A stretch of DNA of 64,000 bases from Helicobacter typhlonius (GCF_001460635.1 NZ_LN907858.1:1054001-1118000); one strand, 5' to 3'; shown: positions 8,422 to 18,931, counted from the stretch's first letter. Translations and numbers: made by a program. The notes: generated by a model from the sequence alone, not told the origin.

Positions 8422-8772
8422 CTAGAGTAGTGCCTCGATTTTTTGCTCTAGCTCCTTGATACGCGCCTTGTATTTATCCGTCTCAATTCTATATTGAGAG
8501 TTACGCGCCTTAAGCACTTTCACTTCATTTTTTAGAGCATTCATTTCTTGTGTCAAAATATCTATATTTCCAAGTGCTCTTTGAAGTTGTAGTTGATGTT
8601 TGCGTATAAGAATCTCCGCCTCATTAAGTGTAAGTTTCATAGAAGCGGAGGTGCGTTCCTCTTTTTGTGCCACAGAGCGATAAAAAAAAGTCCGCACAAT
8701 CATATATAACACAAATAAAATAAATCCCGTTAAAAAAAACCATTGCGTAATTGAAGTTCCTATTGCGTGCAT
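8422..8772 (-). CDS. Small membrane-anchored coiled-coil protein
   Basis: 116 aa. A single transmembrane helix (WFFLTGFILFVLYMIVRTFF, residues 11-30) is followed by a basic stretch and then a continuous heptad-rich helix to the end (ILTQEMNALKNEVKVLKA, KARIKELEQKIEALL). The topology suggests an inner-membrane protein with a cytoplasmic coiled coil, similar in layout to small division- or envelope-associated proteins, but I can assign no function. It sits between rpiB and apt in the order known from H. pylori, which suggests it is conserved in the genus. Confidence 0.8.
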   Translation of the reverse strand: MHAIGTSITQWFFLTGFILFVLYMIVRTFFYRSVAQKEERTSASMKLTLNEAEILIRKHQLQLQRALGNIDILTQEMNALKNEVKVLKARNSQYRIETDKYKARIKELEQKIEALL

Positions 8773-8798
8773 TGTTCCCTCTCTTTCAGATTCTAAAA

Positions 8799-9239
8799 CT
8801 ATCTTAGAATACCTAGTTTTTCCACGCGCATAAGATGCCTGCCACCCTCAAACTCCGTGCTAATAAACGCCTCGAGGATTGACTCCACCTCTCCCACACC
8901 ACTAATGCGCTCCCCCATACATAGCACATTTGCATTATTGTGCGCACGCGCCATTTTTGCCATATACGCATCGGTGCAAAGTGCAGCGCGGATATGTTTG
9001 TAGCGATTAGCAGCAATGCTCATTCCAATTCCACTTCCACAGATAAGAATCCCACGAGAAGATTCTAAATCTATCGCCTCACACACCTTTTGCGCAAAAT
9101 CTGGGTAATCCACCCTATTTTCACTCTGTGGCGCAAGATCAACAACTTTAAATCCCCTCTCTTGTAAAAAGGCTATTACAAAAGCCTTTAGTTTGTATCC
9201 CGCGTGGTCTGTGCCGATAAAGTAGGTTATCTTACTCAT
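8799..9239 (-). CDS. rpiB: Ribose-5-phosphate isomerase B
   Basis: 146 aa. RpiB/LacAB-family enzyme interconverting ribose 5-phosphate and ribulose 5-phosphate in the non-oxidative pentose phosphate pathway. Signatures: GTDHAGYKLKAF near the N-terminus, then LICGSGIGMSIAANRYKHIR with the anion-binding GSGIG loop, and RAALCTDAYMAKMARAHNNA. The length fits the family, and the gene is part of the lepB-to-ychF minus-strand run. Confidence 0.95.
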   Translation of the reverse strand: MSKITYFIGTDHAGYKLKAFVIAFLQERGFKVVDLAPQSENRVDYPDFAQKVCEAIDLESSRGILICGSGIGMSIAANRYKHIRAALCTDAYMAKMARAHNNANVLCMGERISGVGEVESILEAFISTEFEGGRHLMRVEKLGILR

Positions 9240-9303
9240 TATTTTTCCTTTTCTATTATTTTTTAGAATCTTTAGCGCAATGCCTTAAAACCATCGCTTC
9301 TTG

Positions 9304-10317
9304 TTATTTTGGCATTGCTTCCCTCATCATCTCTTCTAAACCCTCCACACTCTTAAACATTCTTTCCCAACGAATTGTATAACGTCTGCTCTTATCCTCA
9401 TCAGCCCCCGATTCTTGGCTATTTGCCTTATTGATACTAAAGTATATAAACCACGGCTGCCCGATGATGTTTTTATAAGGCACACTCCCCCAAAAGCGTG
9501 AATCTAAGCTATTATTGCGATTATCTCCTATCATAAAAAACTCATCATCAGCCACCTTTATGTAATACATATCATTATCAAGCCGCATCATCGCAATGGG
9601 TTTCCTACCGCTTTTCATCGTGGTATAGGCGATATTTTTATCCTCAATAAAAGATTCCAAAGGCTCATCGTTATAAACCCTACTCCACAAATCGCAGCCC
9701 TCCTCCATATCGCCGATATTCGCGCCAGTCATTCCCTCCTTACACACTTTTTGGTAAAGTTTGCCATTTTCATCGCTGTAAAAATACTCGCTAAATGGTG
9801 TTTTATAAAACACGCTATCATAGTGAATGCCCGGATGTCGCCCCATATAGGGATTTTTCACAAAAAGTTTGCCTAATTTTTCTACGACAATATGCCCAGA
9901 GTAATGCTCCCTCACATATTCATCGCCCTCAAATGGGTGTAAGTATAAACCACTCTCATCAAATATCACTTCATCTCCACCAACCGCGAAAGTGCGTTTG
10001 ACAAAGTAAGTTTTTTCTATGTGCGGTGGGATAAACACTACAACATCGCCTCTTTTTGGACGCTCACCCTCGAACAAATGCCCATTACCCTTGAAGTCAG
10101 GCAAAACATTAATTTCAAGCCAAGGAATGCGCGGTATAGGAATCCCATAGCTAAATTTTTTCACAAATAAAAAATCACCCTCAAAAAGTGTGCTTACCAT
10201 AGAGCGCGTAGGAATCACAAAGGCTTGCATAATGAAAAATATCAGCACGAGCACGATGATAATAGTCCCCGTCCAGCTTGAAGTAAAAGCCCATAATTTG
10301 CTAAAAAAATTCTTCAT
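9304..10317 (-). CDS. lepB: Signal peptidase I
   Basis: 337 aa, membrane serine protease that removes Sec and Tat signal peptides at the outer face of the inner membrane. One N-terminal membrane helix (residues 17-35) is followed by box B with the catalytic Ser (IPTRSMVSTLFEGDFLFVKK), box D with the catalytic Lys (RGDVVVF, then YFVKRTFAVGGD), and box E (MIGDNRNNSLDSRFWGSVP). It is longer than many LepB proteins because of a roughly 110-residue insert between boxes D and E, which is common in this order. It follows folD by 13 bases. Confidence 0.96.
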   Translation of the reverse strand: MKNFFSKLWAFTSSWTGTIIIVLVLIFFIMQAFVIPTRSMVSTLFEGDFLFVKKFSYGIPIPRIPWLEINVLPDFKGNGHLFEGERPKRGDVVVFIPPHIEKTYFVKRTFAVGGDEVIFDESGLYLHPFEGDEYVREHYSGHIVVEKLGKLFVKNPYMGRHPGIHYDSVFYKTPFSEYFYSDENGKLYQKVCKEGMTGANIGDMEEGCDLWSRVYNDEPLESFIEDKNIAYTTMKSGRKPIAMMRLDNDMYYIKVADDEFFMIGDNRNNSLDSRFWGSVPYKNIIGQPWFIYFSINKANSQESGADEDKSRRYTIRWERMFKSVEGLEEMMREAMPK

Positions 10318-10330
10318 CTTTATCCTTCGT

Positions 10331-11185
10331 TTATTGTTGTAGCTTTAGTCTGTATCGTGCTGCTTTGTAAGTGTTTTGCAAAAGTGTAGCAATTGTCATA
10401 GGTCCCACACCACCGGGCACAGGAGTGATATAGCTTGTCTTTGGTGCGACATTTGCGAAATCCACATCGCCAACAAGTGCGCCGGATTCTAAGCGATTAA
10501 TCCCTATATCAATCACAATCGCGCCCTCTTTTACCATATCCGCGCTAATCAAGCCCACCTTTCCCACGCCCACGCATACAATATCCGCATTGCGCGTATA
10601 AGCCTTGACATCACGCGTAAGAATATGACAACAGCTCACACTCGCTCCTGCGTTAAGCATAAGGCTTGCAAGCGGCTTACCCACGATATTGCTCATACCC
10701 ACAATTACTACATCTTTACCGCTTAGCTCTATATCATAGGCTTTAAGCAGATTCATCACCCCTAGCGGCGTAGCGGGGACAAAGCCATCAAGCCCCGCGG
10801 ACAACCGCCCAACATTAAAGGGATTAAACCCATCAACATCTTTTTTAGGATTAATCGCCTCGAGAATCTTAGAAGTTTGGATATGTTGAGGAAGCGGGAG
10901 TTGGACAAGGATTCCATCAATATTTGGATTATTGTTAAGAATCTCAATCACAGAGAGTAACTCGTCCTCTGTGATGCTTGGAGGCATTTCGTGTGTTACA
11001 GAGTAGATTCCCACGCGCTTGCAAGCCTTTGCTTTCATCTGCACATAGGCACAACTTGCCGGATCATTCCCCACCAAAATTACTGCTAACCCAGCAGTTA
11101 CACCATTTTGTGCGAGTGCCTTAATATCCTCGGTTAATGCTTTTTCTATCTCTGCACTCAAAGATTTGCCATCTAGCAATGTCAT
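10331..11185 (-). CDS. folD: Bifunctional methylene-THF dehydrogenase / methenyl-THF cyclohydrolase
   Basis: 284 aa, cytosolic one-carbon enzyme that oxidises methylene-THF with NADP and hydrolyses the product to formyl-THF. The active-site block [14 protein letters not shown] (with the essential Lys), the substrate motif [12 protein letters not shown], the nucleotide-binding region [19 protein letters not shown] and the C-terminal [16 protein letters not shown] are all present. It is the first gene of the long minus-strand run and is divergent from the haem c protein gene, so its promoter should lie in the 73 bases at 11186-11258. Confidence 0.97.
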   Translation of the reverse strand: MTLLDGKSLSAEIEKALTEDIKALAQNGVTAGLAVILVGNDPASCAYVQMKAKACKRVGIYSVTHEMPPSITEDELLSVIEILNNNPNIDGILVQLPLPQHIQTSKILEAINPKKDVDGFNPFNVGRLSAGLDGFVPATPLGVMNLLKAYDIELSGKDVVIVGMSNIVGKPLASLMLNAGASVSCCHILTRDVKAYTRNADIVCVGVGKVGLISADMVKEGAIVIDIGINRLESGALVGDVDFANVAPKTSYITPVPGGVGPMTIATLLQNTYKAARYRLKLQQ

Positions 11186-11258
11186 TTTAAGCCTTTGTGA
11201 TTGTCGTTTTGCTATTATAATACAAGATTTTAAAGAAATTTGATTGAAGCGAGGATTT

Positions 11259-11627
11259 ATGAATAAAAAGCTAATTTTGCTTGTAATTTTAGGTGCATTG
11301 TGCGCGAATGACGAAGATATAGAGCTAGATTCTATAAGTGAGAATCACAGCAAGAAAGAATATACTAGTAGTGAATATGGCAAGAATCTCTATGAAAACC
11401 CACGAGGCATAGCGTGCAATAAATGCCACGGCGATAAGGGCGAGGGTGCTATTATCGCGCATTATAAGCATAAAGGCGTAGAAAAATCCCTCCACGCCCC
11501 ACGCATTAACAACATCGAATTTAGTGCATTTACCAAAGCCCTCAACACACAAAAAGGCGTAATGCCAATTTATTACCTTACCGATGAGGAAATTACTGCT
11601 ATTTATATGTATCTCTACCGCCCGTAA
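11259..11627 (+). CDS. Small exported c-type cytochrome-like protein
   Basis: 122 aa from the ATG at 11259, chosen because GAGG lies five bases upstream; a TTG five codons earlier is less likely. The N-terminus [15 protein letters not shown] is a signal peptide (possibly lipoprotein-like, as LGALC is lipobox-like followed by AND). One haem c site is visible, CNKCH within [14 protein letters not shown], and a C-terminal [18 protein letters not shown] has the usual distal Met and last helix of class I cytochromes. It probably carries electrons in the periplasm; partners are unknown. It sits beside hemC, convergent with it. Confidence 0.87.
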   Translation: MNKKLILLVILGALCANDEDIELDSISENHSKKEYTSSEYGKNLYENPRGIACNKCHGDKGEGAIIAHYKHKGVEKSLHAPRINNIEFSAFTKALNTQKGVMPIYYLTDEEITAIYMYLYRP

Positions 11628-11660
11628 AGTCGGTGTTTAAATAGATTGCAAAACTTACTT

Positions 11661-11719
11661 AGAATCTACAAGTAGCGCAATTTTAATTTTATGCACGAAA
11701 GCGCAATACTTTAGATTCT
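11661..11719. repeat. Inverted pair of the AGAATCT word between converging genes
   Basis: AGAATCTA at 11661-11668 and TAGATTCT at 11712-11719 face each other with 43 bases between, in the gap between the cytochrome-like gene and hemC. The loop is long for a terminator, so any function is uncertain. Confidence 0.4.
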
Positions 11720-11729
11720 CTTTATTGCC

Positions 11730-12686
11730 TCACGCAAACGCCATTTTTTCAGCCCTTGCTAGAAGCTCTCTCGCACCCTTTTCAATGAAACTTTTAGCGA
11801 GATTTACACCTAGATTCTCACTCGCACTTATATTATCAAGTCTCATTGTGTCAAAAAGAGAATCTGTAATCACCTCACTCCCATTAGGAAGCCCCACGAT
11901 AGCTTGAAGCGAAAGCACATTACCGATATATCGCGCATACACACCTATTGGCACTTGACAGCCGCCCTCTAGTGTGCGCACAAATGCCCTCTCCGCACTC
12001 ACGCAAAGCGCACTTTGGGCGTGAGAGAGCTTTGCAATATGAGAAACATATGGAGAATCTTCGCGCATTTCTATCCCTAGCGCACCTTGTCCCATTGCGG
12101 GTATCATAAACTCCAGCGGCACGATGTAGGGCGCATCTTTTGTGCTAATCTCTAAGCGATTAAGTCCAGCTTGAGCGAGTATAATCGCGTCAAATGTGCC
12201 ATTATGGAGCTTTTCTAGCCGCGTTTGCACATTACCGCGCACACTTAATGTATCCAAATCCCCGCGCATTTTTTGAATCTGCATAGAGCGGCGCAGCGAA
12301 GTCGTGCCTACCTTAGCACCCTGTGGCAAACTCTCTAAATTGGGATATTTTACACTCACAAAGCAATCACTCGGGTCTTCACGTTCTGTAATTGCAACTA
12401 AACCAAGCCCAGAAACAAACTCCACAGGCACATCTTTCAGGCTATGCACAGCTAAATCAATCTCACCGCTTAAGAGCATTTCCTCCAATTCTTTTGTAAA
12501 AAGCCCCTTGCCACCGATTTTTGCAAGTGGCACATCAAGGATTTTATCACCGCGCGTTTTAACAATCTGTATGCGAGATTCTAAGCCACATTCATCTTTT
12601 AGGCGAGACTTAATGTATTCCGCCTGCCACAATGCCAACACACTCCCGCGTGAGCCTATCACAAGCTCTTTTTGCGAATCTGCCAT
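11730..12686 (-). CDS. hemC: Porphobilinogen deaminase (hydroxymethylbilane synthase)
   Basis: 318 aa. It polymerises four porphobilinogens into hydroxymethylbilane in haem synthesis (cytosol). Signatures: [58 protein letters not shown] and the dipyrromethane-cofactor Cys in [13 protein letters not shown]. It follows proS (32 bases), with hemA beyond, so haem-pathway genes flank proS as in H. pylori. Confidence 0.97.
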   Translation of the reverse strand: MADSQKELVIGSRGSVLALWQAEYIKSRLKDECGLESRIQIVKTRGDKILDVPLAKIGGKGLFTKELEEMLLSGEIDLAVHSLKDVPVEFVSGLGLVAITEREDPSDCFVSVKYPNLESLPQGAKVGTTSLRRSMQIQKMRGDLDTLSVRGNVQTRLEKLHNGTFDAIILAQAGLNRLEISTKDAPYIVPLEFMIPAMGQGALGIEMREDSPYVSHIAKLSHAQSALCVSAERAFVRTLEGGCQVPIGVYARYIGNVLSLQAIVGLPNGSEVITDSLFDTMRLDNISASENLGVNLAKSFIEKGARELLARAEKMAFA

Positions 12687-12718
12687 TTTTAACCCCTTTA
12701 TTAGTGATTATTTCTAGC

Positions 12719-14485
12719 TCACTTTATAGATTCTAAAATCTGCGCCACCAGCACATCTTTATCCGCACTCGGCATTTCTTGTCTTTCTAAACCCTCGCGC
12801 TTAATAAACTCGATTTTACCCTCATTTAAACCCTTGCCAACAATAAGCGCGTGATTAAATCCTAACAGCTCAAAATCTTTCATCTTTGCGCCAAATCGCT
12901 CATCGCGCTCATCAAGTAACACATCAATACCCTCTTGTTTTAGCTTTTCATATATCTGCCTTGCGTATTCACTCTGTGCGCTATCTTTAATATTTGAGAT
13001 GATAATTACCACTTCAAAAATATTCACTTCCTTGCTCCACACACAGCCTAATTCATCGCTTTTTTGCTCCAAAATCGCTGGTAAAATACGCGAGATTCCA
13101 AAGCCATAGCAGCCCATAATAAAGGGCTGTGCCTTGCCATTTTCGTCCAAATATTGCGCATTCATCGCACGAGAATATTTATCACCGAGCTTAAAGATAT
13201 GTCCCACCTCTATGCCTTTGGTATAATGCAGTCTGCCCCCACATTTAGGACATAAATCCCCCTCTTTTGTACTTGCCAAATCCGCGTATTCTAAATCCGC
13301 AAAAGTGCTTAAATCCACACCCACAAAGTGATAATCCTTTTCATTCGCCCCGCAAATAAGATGTTCTGCATCTCTTAAGCTCTCATCAAAATAAATATGC
13401 TCCGCTTGGGTAATGTGGCGCAAACCATACGCGCCGATGAATCCCGCACTAAGTCCCGCCTTTTCTATCTCCTCCACGCTCACATCGACTAGCTCAAGAT
13501 ACACATTTGCGCGTTTATTAATTGCATTTAGCATTTTTACTTCCTCGGCTTCATCATCGCCACGTACAAAGAAAAAGGCTAAATCCGCACTTCCATCGGC
13601 TTTAAGTGCCTTTTTTACAATAGCCTTCATTATATAGAATCTATCAACTTTAAAAAACACACTCACAGATTCTATTGTCTTTGTATCTGGTGTGTGAAAT
13701 CGCGCAAACTCTGCCTTTGGTGGATTGCTATCATACTGCACTTCCTCTGCGCGTGGTGAGGTGCGTTGCGCCCTTTTACTTGCCTCAATATTTGCGCCAT
13801 AATCACAATTTTGACATACGACTATCGTATCCTCGCCACAAGGTGCTAAAACCATAAATTCCTTACTGCCACTCCCGCCAATTGCACCAGAATCCGCCTC
13901 TACGATTTTAAAATCCACGCCCATTCTCTGCAATATTCTTTTATAAGTCTCCTCCATCGTATCAAACTCTCTATCTAAATCCTCATAAGAGCTATGGAAG
14001 CTGTATCCGTCTTTCATTATAAATTCTCGCCCACGCATAAGCCCAAATCTCGGGCGCAATTCATCACGGAATTTTGTGTGAATCTGATAGAGATGAATAG
14101 GTAGCTGTTTATAGCTTTTCACGCCACTTCGCGCAATATGTGTAATCACTTCCTCGTGCGTAGGTCCTAGCACAAACTCATTATCTTTCCTATCCACAAA
14201 GCGCAAAAGCTCTCGCCCATACTTCTCATATCGCCCAGATTCTCTCCATAGCTCCGCGGGAGTTACAAAACCCATTAAAATCTCTTGCGCACCACTTTTA
14301 TCCATTTCCTCTTTGACAATAAATCGCACCTTATCAAGTAGTTTTTTCCCAAGCGGCAAGAAATTATAAATCCCGCTACCAATCTGCTGTATAAATCCCC
14401 CACGCACAAGGTATTGGTGGCTCTTTAGCACCGCATCTTTTGGCGATTCCTTAAGCGTATTGACAAAAAGTTGTGAAAATTTCAT
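12719..14485 (-). CDS. proS: Prolyl-tRNA synthetase (bacterial type)
   Basis: 588 aa, class II aminoacyl-tRNA synthetase. Motif 2 is [18 protein letters not shown] and motif 1 lies near residues 30-70 ([17 protein letters not shown]). An INS-type editing insertion lies at about 220-400 ([20 protein letters not shown]), and motif 3 is [17 protein letters not shown], followed by an anticodon-binding domain. It follows hemA by nine bases. The gene order hemA-proS-hemC suggests one transcription unit. Confidence 0.97.
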   Translation of the reverse strand: MKFSQLFVNTLKESPKDAVLKSHQYLVRGGFIQQIGSGIYNFLPLGKKLLDKVRFIVKEEMDKSGAQEILMGFVTPAELWRESGRYEKYGRELLRFVDRKDNEFVLGPTHEEVITHIARSGVKSYKQLPIHLYQIHTKFRDELRPRFGLMRGREFIMKDGYSFHSSYEDLDREFDTMEETYKRILQRMGVDFKIVEADSGAIGGSGSKEFMVLAPCGEDTIVVCQNCDYGANIEASKRAQRTSPRAEEVQYDSNPPKAEFARFHTPDTKTIESVSVFFKVDRFYIMKAIVKKALKADGSADLAFFFVRGDDEAEEVKMLNAINKRANVYLELVDVSVEEIEKAGLSAGFIGAYGLRHITQAEHIYFDESLRDAEHLICGANEKDYHFVGVDLSTFADLEYADLASTKEGDLCPKCGGRLHYTKGIEVGHIFKLGDKYSRAMNAQYLDENGKAQPFIMGCYGFGISRILPAILEQKSDELGCVWSKEVNIFEVVIIISNIKDSAQSEYARQIYEKLKQEGIDVLLDERDERFGAKMKDFELLGFNHALIVGKGLNEGKIEFIKREGLERQEMPSADKDVLVAQILESIK

Positions 14486-14494
14486 AGCTTTCCT

Positions 14495-15820
14495 TTAAAA
14501 AGTAGTGTCTTTCTCACATTTGTAGCCATTAAGCATAATGATTTCATCATTAATATCAAACATACTCTTCATTACCTCTATCACAGGGTCGCCGTGGTGA
14601 CTCTCACTCGCCTGTCGTAAGCGCATTGTCGGCTGATGAAGAAATGTATTAAACGCGTTATGTAAAATTTTCTCTACATTATCGCGATACTCTTCGGGCA
14701 AAAACCCTTTCTTTACCGCCCTATCAAGCTCTTTAAGCGCGGACTGCTTCGCTAAAAAGCGTATATGCTTAATCACAGGCTCAACGCTCAAAGTCTGCAA
14801 CCAAGTAAAAAAGTTTGATGTGAATCTCTCCACGATTTTATGTGCCTCTTTCGCGCTTTCCTCTCGCGCATTTTTATGCTCCTGCACCACCTCTTGCAAA
14901 TCATCTACACAAAATACCGACACATTTTCATCATTCAAAGATTCTATATCACGCGGCAGGGCTAAGTCGAAGAAATACCGCCTTTCCTTGTTTGACACTA
15001 TCATATCTTTTGTAATAATATAGCCCTGCGCACTTGTCGCGCTAAAAAGCAAAGGAAAGGCATTCACAAGTTGCGGGAGATTTTCATAAGATTCTATATG
15101 AATCTTATCTGCTCCAAGCTCCCCACTCAAGGCTTTTGCATTGTATAATGTGCGTGAAACAAGCGTAATCTTTGCTTTCATATTCAACAAATGCTTACAG
15201 ACTAAGCGTCCCATTTCCCCACTACCAATCACCAAAACCGGTAAAGATTCTATATATTGTAAATCTTCACACAATTTTTTATGCGCCATAAACACAGCAG
15301 TAGAGGCGATTGAGACGCTATTAGCCGAAATATCTGTTTCCTTTCGCACACTCGCTGCACATTTAAATGCAAAGTGCATTAAACGCGTCATATCTTTCGC
15401 ACACAGAGCGTTATCAAAGGCAAGTTTATACGCACTTTTAAGCTGTCCGGTAATTTGTGTCTCACCAACAACGAGACTATCAAGGCTTGAAGCCACACCA
15501 AAAATATGATAAATAGCATATTCATTGAGGCGCAAAAGTGCAATTTCCCTCACTTGTTCCACAGGCAGAGTGCTTGATTTTGCAAAACATTCAAAAATAT
15601 GCTCACGCGCACTTTTTCTATCGTGCATACTCACATAAAGCTCCACGCGGTTGCAGGTGCAAAGCAAAACACTCTCTCTAATCGCATCACACGCATTAAT
15701 CTCGTGCAAAAATGGCACAATTTTTTCTTCTTTCACACTTAATTTTTCGCGCATTGCTATATCTACTTTTTTATGCGAAAAACTCACAACCATATACTGC
15801 ATTTGCATTTTTTCCTGCAT
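14495..15820 (-). CDS. hemA: Glutamyl-tRNA reductase
   Basis: 441 aa, the first committed enzyme of C5-pathway tetrapyrrole synthesis, reducing Glu-tRNA to glutamate-1-semialdehyde. The catalytic Cys lies in LLCTCNRVELYVS, followed by VVGETQITGQLKSAYKLA and the NADPH-binding VLVIGSGEMGRLVCKHLL. A C-terminal helical dimerisation domain ends the protein. The start is in MQEKMQMQYMVVSFSHKKVD; an ATG at residue 5 is a possible alternative. Confidence 0.96.
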   Translation of the reverse strand: MQEKMQMQYMVVSFSHKKVDIAMREKLSVKEEKIVPFLHEINACDAIRESVLLCTCNRVELYVSMHDRKSAREHIFECFAKSSTLPVEQVREIALLRLNEYAIYHIFGVASSLDSLVVGETQITGQLKSAYKLAFDNALCAKDMTRLMHFAFKCAASVRKETDISANSVSIASTAVFMAHKKLCEDLQYIESLPVLVIGSGEMGRLVCKHLLNMKAKITLVSRTLYNAKALSGELGADKIHIESYENLPQLVNAFPLLFSATSAQGYIITKDMIVSNKERRYFFDLALPRDIESLNDENVSVFCVDDLQEVVQEHKNAREESAKEAHKIVERFTSNFFTWLQTLSVEPVIKHIRFLAKQSALKELDRAVKKGFLPEEYRDNVEKILHNAFNTFLHQPTMRLRQASESHHGDPVIEVMKSMFDINDEIIMLNGYKCEKDTTF

Positions 15821-15829
15821 AGTAGCCTC

Positions 15830-16741
15830 CTAGAATGTGCGATTAAGCATTTGTGAAATGATTTCATTAAGTCTTTCATTACCCTCAATGGCAATGGCTT
15901 CAGTCGCCTTATTCGCATAGAATCTCGCTTGAGCTAGGCTTTTATCTATCACATTATGCTCTTGCATTTTGATTTTTATCCACATTTCTTGCTCACTGCT
16001 TAGATTTACACCACAATATGAGACTAAAATCTCCTTTTCCTCATCATTCAAACACTCGTATAAATCCATATAGGGCAAAGTCGTTTTACCCTCTTTAAAA
16101 TCGCTCATCGAGGGTTTTCCAAGCATTTTAGAATTTTGGGTAATATCAAGCACATCATCAATAATTTGAAAAGCTATGCCGAGATTTTCTCCATAGATTC
16201 TATAAATATGTTTATTAAGTCCCTTTAAAATCGCTCCACACTCCGCCGCAGCGACAATAAGTGCAGCGGTTTTATCCGCGCACATACGAATATAAGATTC
16301 TCTATCGGTATGAAATCTCGCAGACAATCGCACATCTTCAATCTCGCCCACAGACAAGCGCACAACCGCAGAGGATACGCTTTGAGCTAATTCTACATTT
16401 AAAATACTTAACTCATTAAACGCCTTAGAATACAGCACATCGCCGAGCATAATAGCGTTTTTATTGCCAAAAGTCGCGTTAATTGAGGGATTGCCCCGCC
16501 TTGTTTGTGCATCATCAATCACATCATCGTGCAAAAGTGAGGCACTTTGAATCATCTCAATAAGCGCGCACACCCTCAACGCGTCCTCATTGACATCGCT
16601 AATGCTAAGCAGGAGCTTACTGCGAAGCATTTTGCCCTGACTCAAATGGCTATACATCGCATTGACTTCGTCATTCCCGCACTCTTTGACATAGGTATGA
16701 ATATATGCCTTAATGCGCTCACACGCGATTTCTATATTCAC
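15830..16741 (-). CDS. Polyprenyl diphosphate synthase (octaprenyl or related)
   Basis: 303 aa, all-helical trans-prenyltransferase. The first Asp-rich motif is in SASLLHDDVIDDAQTRRGNP and the second in IAFQIIDDVLDITQN. Homologues in H. pylori lie at the same place and are annotated as octaprenyl synthases feeding quinone side chains; short-chain specificity (farnesyl, ispA) cannot be excluded from sequence alone. It precedes hemA by nine bases and is part of the hem/proS run. Confidence 0.9.
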   Translation of the reverse strand: MNIEIACERIKAYIHTYVKECGNDEVNAMYSHLSQGKMLRSKLLLSISDVNEDALRVCALIEMIQSASLLHDDVIDDAQTRRGNPSINATFGNKNAIMLGDVLYSKAFNELSILNVELAQSVSSAVVRLSVGEIEDVRLSARFHTDRESYIRMCADKTAALIVAAAECGAILKGLNKHIYRIYGENLGIAFQIIDDVLDITQNSKMLGKPSMSDFKEGKTTLPYMDLYECLNDEEKEILVSYCGVNLSSEQEMWIKIKMQEHNVIDKSLAQARFYANKATEAIAIEGNERLNEIISQMLNRTF

Positions 16742-16801
16742 AATACCTCCTTGTTGTTTTTAATTTTGTTTCATACAAAAGCAACACCTTACAGATTCTA
16801 G

Positions 16802-17290
16802 TTACCCCGCATCTTGCTCGGTAGATTCTGAATCTTGTGCCTTTTTCTTACTCGGCGAAATGCGCTCATCAAGCACACTCACGCCCTGCCCCTCGATATA
16901 AAGTTTCAAATATGCCTTTTCCTCTTTATTGATAAATTCTTTAAAAAACATCACCAAATGCGGAGCGGCTCTTTTTTCTGTGGAGTTACCAAGGAGTATT
17001 TTATAAGAATTGCGCTGATAATCAGTATAAAGCACCACCTGATGATTAAATTTATCATAACGAATATGAAGCACGAGTCCATAATTTTTATAAAGCGTCC
17101 AGCGAAAGAGCAACTCTTTTTGCACATCACCCACTTGAAATGTAGCCTGATAGGTTTGCTCCTTTTCTAGCTCTAGCTCACGCTCCCACGCCCAAAGTGG
17201 TACCGAAGCCTGCAATACACTAAAAAGCAAGAAAGGCATAAAAAGAATAAAGTAACGCAAATGTAAGAAACTTATCTTTTTGTTATTCAT
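16802..17290 (-). CDS. Exported hypothetical protein
   Basis: 162 aa. A basic N-terminus and hydrophobic segment (YFILFMPFLLFSVLQAS, residues 13-29) suggest a signal peptide or anchor. The following 100 residues look like a beta-rich domain (TYQATFQVGD, LLFRWTLYKNYGLVLHIRYD, HQVVLYTDYQRNSYKILLG), and the tail is low-complexity and charged (SPSKKKAQDSESTEQDAG). Its ATG overlaps the stop of the DUF2018 gene by eight bases, so translation is coupled. No family is recognised beyond the same-position gene in H. pylori. Confidence 0.82.
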   Translation of the reverse strand: MNNKKISFLHLRYFILFMPFLLFSVLQASVPLWAWERELELEKEQTYQATFQVGDVQKELLFRWTLYKNYGLVLHIRYDKFNHQVVLYTDYQRNSYKILLGNSTEKRAAPHLVMFFKEFINKEEKAYLKLYIEGQGVSVLDERISPSKKKAQDSESTEQDAG

Positions 17291-17546
17291 AATTACCCAA
17301 TATTTTTGCCATAGAATCTATTGCAAGATTATTTTTTGCAGCACTTAAAATCTCTTTGTTCGCCTCGTCAAAATAATACTGCTTGAAAGCAGATTCTATA
17401 TCGATATTTTGCGCCTCCAAAAGTGCCTCATACACTGCCACACGCTCGAGCAAAGCTTCAAGCTCTAAGCCTACCAATGTGGGAGAAGCATTCAAAATAA
17501 TCTCTTTCCATTTATCTAATGGTGTGCCCTCAAAAAATATATCCAT
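17283..17546 (-). CDS. DUF2018 protein, HP0242-type knotted dimer
   Basis: 87 aa, all helical. FFEGTPLDKWKEIILNAS at the N-terminus and IDSMAKILGNYE at the C-terminus match what I remember of H. pylori HP0242 (FEGNPLDKWNDIIFHAS, SMANILSGNE), a small dimer whose chains are intertwined in a knot-like topology. Its cellular role is unknown. It is followed by an overlapping gene for an exported protein and preceded by hisD. Confidence 0.88.
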   Translation of the reverse strand: MDIFFEGTPLDKWKEIILNASPTLVGLELEALLERVAVYEALLEAQNIDIESAFKQYYFDEANKEILSAAKNNLAIDSMAKILGNYE

Positions 17547-17556
17547 ATTTAAACCT

Positions 17557-18870
17557 TTATTTTGTATTGATTTTTCTTATATCATCTAGGCGCACCAAAA
17601 CCGCTTGAGCGTGTGCGTTAAGCGATTCACACTGGGCTAAAAGTGCGCAAGATTCACCCACCTCTTTAAGTGCATTTGATGAAAATGAAATAATAGAACT
17701 CTTTTTCATAAAATGCTCCACACCAAGGGGTGAGAAAAACCGCGCACTGCCACCTGTTGGCAATGTATGATTAGGACCTGCGAGATAATCCCCGATGGGC
17801 TCACTCGAATATTCCCCTAGGAAAATTGCCCCCGCGTGTTTGATATATGGCAAAGATTCAAAAGGTGCATTTGTGAGAATCTCCAAATGTTCGGGCGCAA
17901 GGGCATTTGCTATCTCTATACTCTCTCCTAAATTGCGTGTTTGTATCATTACAGCGCGGTTGTCTATACTCGCCTGTGCGATTTTCACACGCGGTATCGT
18001 TGGCAGAATCTCATTTATGTGCTTTTGCACAGATTCTATAAGCGAAGCACTATCGCTTATAAGAATAGAACTCGCCATTTCATCGTGTTCAGCTTGTGAA
18101 AGCAAGTCATAGGCGACATAACGCGGATTTGCACTAGAATCCGCGATGATACCTATCTCGCTTGGACCGGCTATCATATCGATATTGACATCGCCAAATA
18201 CAAGCTTTTTTGCACAAGCCACATAAATATTGCCCGGACCGGTAACTACATCGACTTTTTTAATCCCCTCACAACCATACGCCATAAGCCCTATGGCACT
18301 TGCACCGCCGATTTTATACACCTCGGTAATCCCGCATAAATGCAAAGCCGCAAGTAAGAGGGGATTAGGCTCATTATGTGGTGCTGGAGTGCAAACAACA
18401 ATCTCCCTTACCCCCGCCACAATCGCAGGAATAGCATTCATTAAAAGTGAGCTAGGATAAGCTGCCTTGCCACCGGGGATATATAGACCCGCGCGATCCA
18501 TTGGCGTGAGCTTTGAGCCAAGTATGCTTCCACTCTCCTCACAATCAATCCAGCTTTTTGCCTTTTGCTTTTGGTGAAAAGCGTAGATTCTATCATAGGC
18601 AAGGTGTAGGGCGGATTTAAGCTCAAGCGAGAGATTATCATAGGCTTGTTTGCACTCTTGCGGTGCAATGCAAATATCTTTAAAATCTCGCGCTTCCCAC
18701 ATATCAAAACGTGCAATGTGGGATTTGAGTGCCTCTAAACCATTTTGGACTATATCATCAAGCAAACCCTGCACGACCTTAGAGACCTCTTTCATATCCA
18801 TTTTGCCACGAGCAAGGAGTACCTCAAAGTCAGTTTCAAATGTAGGCGAGCGTGTATCAAGGACTTTCAT
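17557..18870 (-). CDS. hisD: Histidinol dehydrogenase
   Basis: 437 aa from the ATG at 18870, chosen because GGGGAAA lies at the right distance; an ATG at 18882 is also possible. It performs the last two steps of histidine synthesis, oxidising histidinol to histidine with NAD. The family signature is visible: PGGKAAYPSSLLMNAIPA, VTGPGNIYVACAKKLV, DMIAGPSEIGII, LLSQAEHDEMA, and the C-terminal GPNHTLPTGGSARFFSPLGV. H. pylori lacks histidine synthesis; other his genes must lie elsewhere, as none is in this window. Confidence 0.96.
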   Translation of the reverse strand: MKVLDTRSPTFETDFEVLLARGKMDMKEVSKVVQGLLDDIVQNGLEALKSHIARFDMWEARDFKDICIAPQECKQAYDNLSLELKSALHLAYDRIYAFHQKQKAKSWIDCEESGSILGSKLTPMDRAGLYIPGGKAAYPSSLLMNAIPAIVAGVREIVVCTPAPHNEPNPLLLAALHLCGITEVYKIGGASAIGLMAYGCEGIKKVDVVTGPGNIYVACAKKLVFGDVNIDMIAGPSEIGIIADSSANPRYVAYDLLSQAEHDEMASSILISDSASLIESVQKHINEILPTIPRVKIAQASIDNRAVMIQTRNLGESIEIANALAPEHLEILTNAPFESLPYIKHAGAIFLGEYSSEPIGDYLAGPNHTLPTGGSARFFSPLGVEHFMKKSSIISFSSNALKEVGESCALLAQCESLNAHAQAVLVRLDDIRKINTK

Positions 18871-18931
18871 CATTTTCCCCATAATTAAAAAAGTAAATTA
18901 AAGATTATATACAGCTACTCTAAACAAACTC

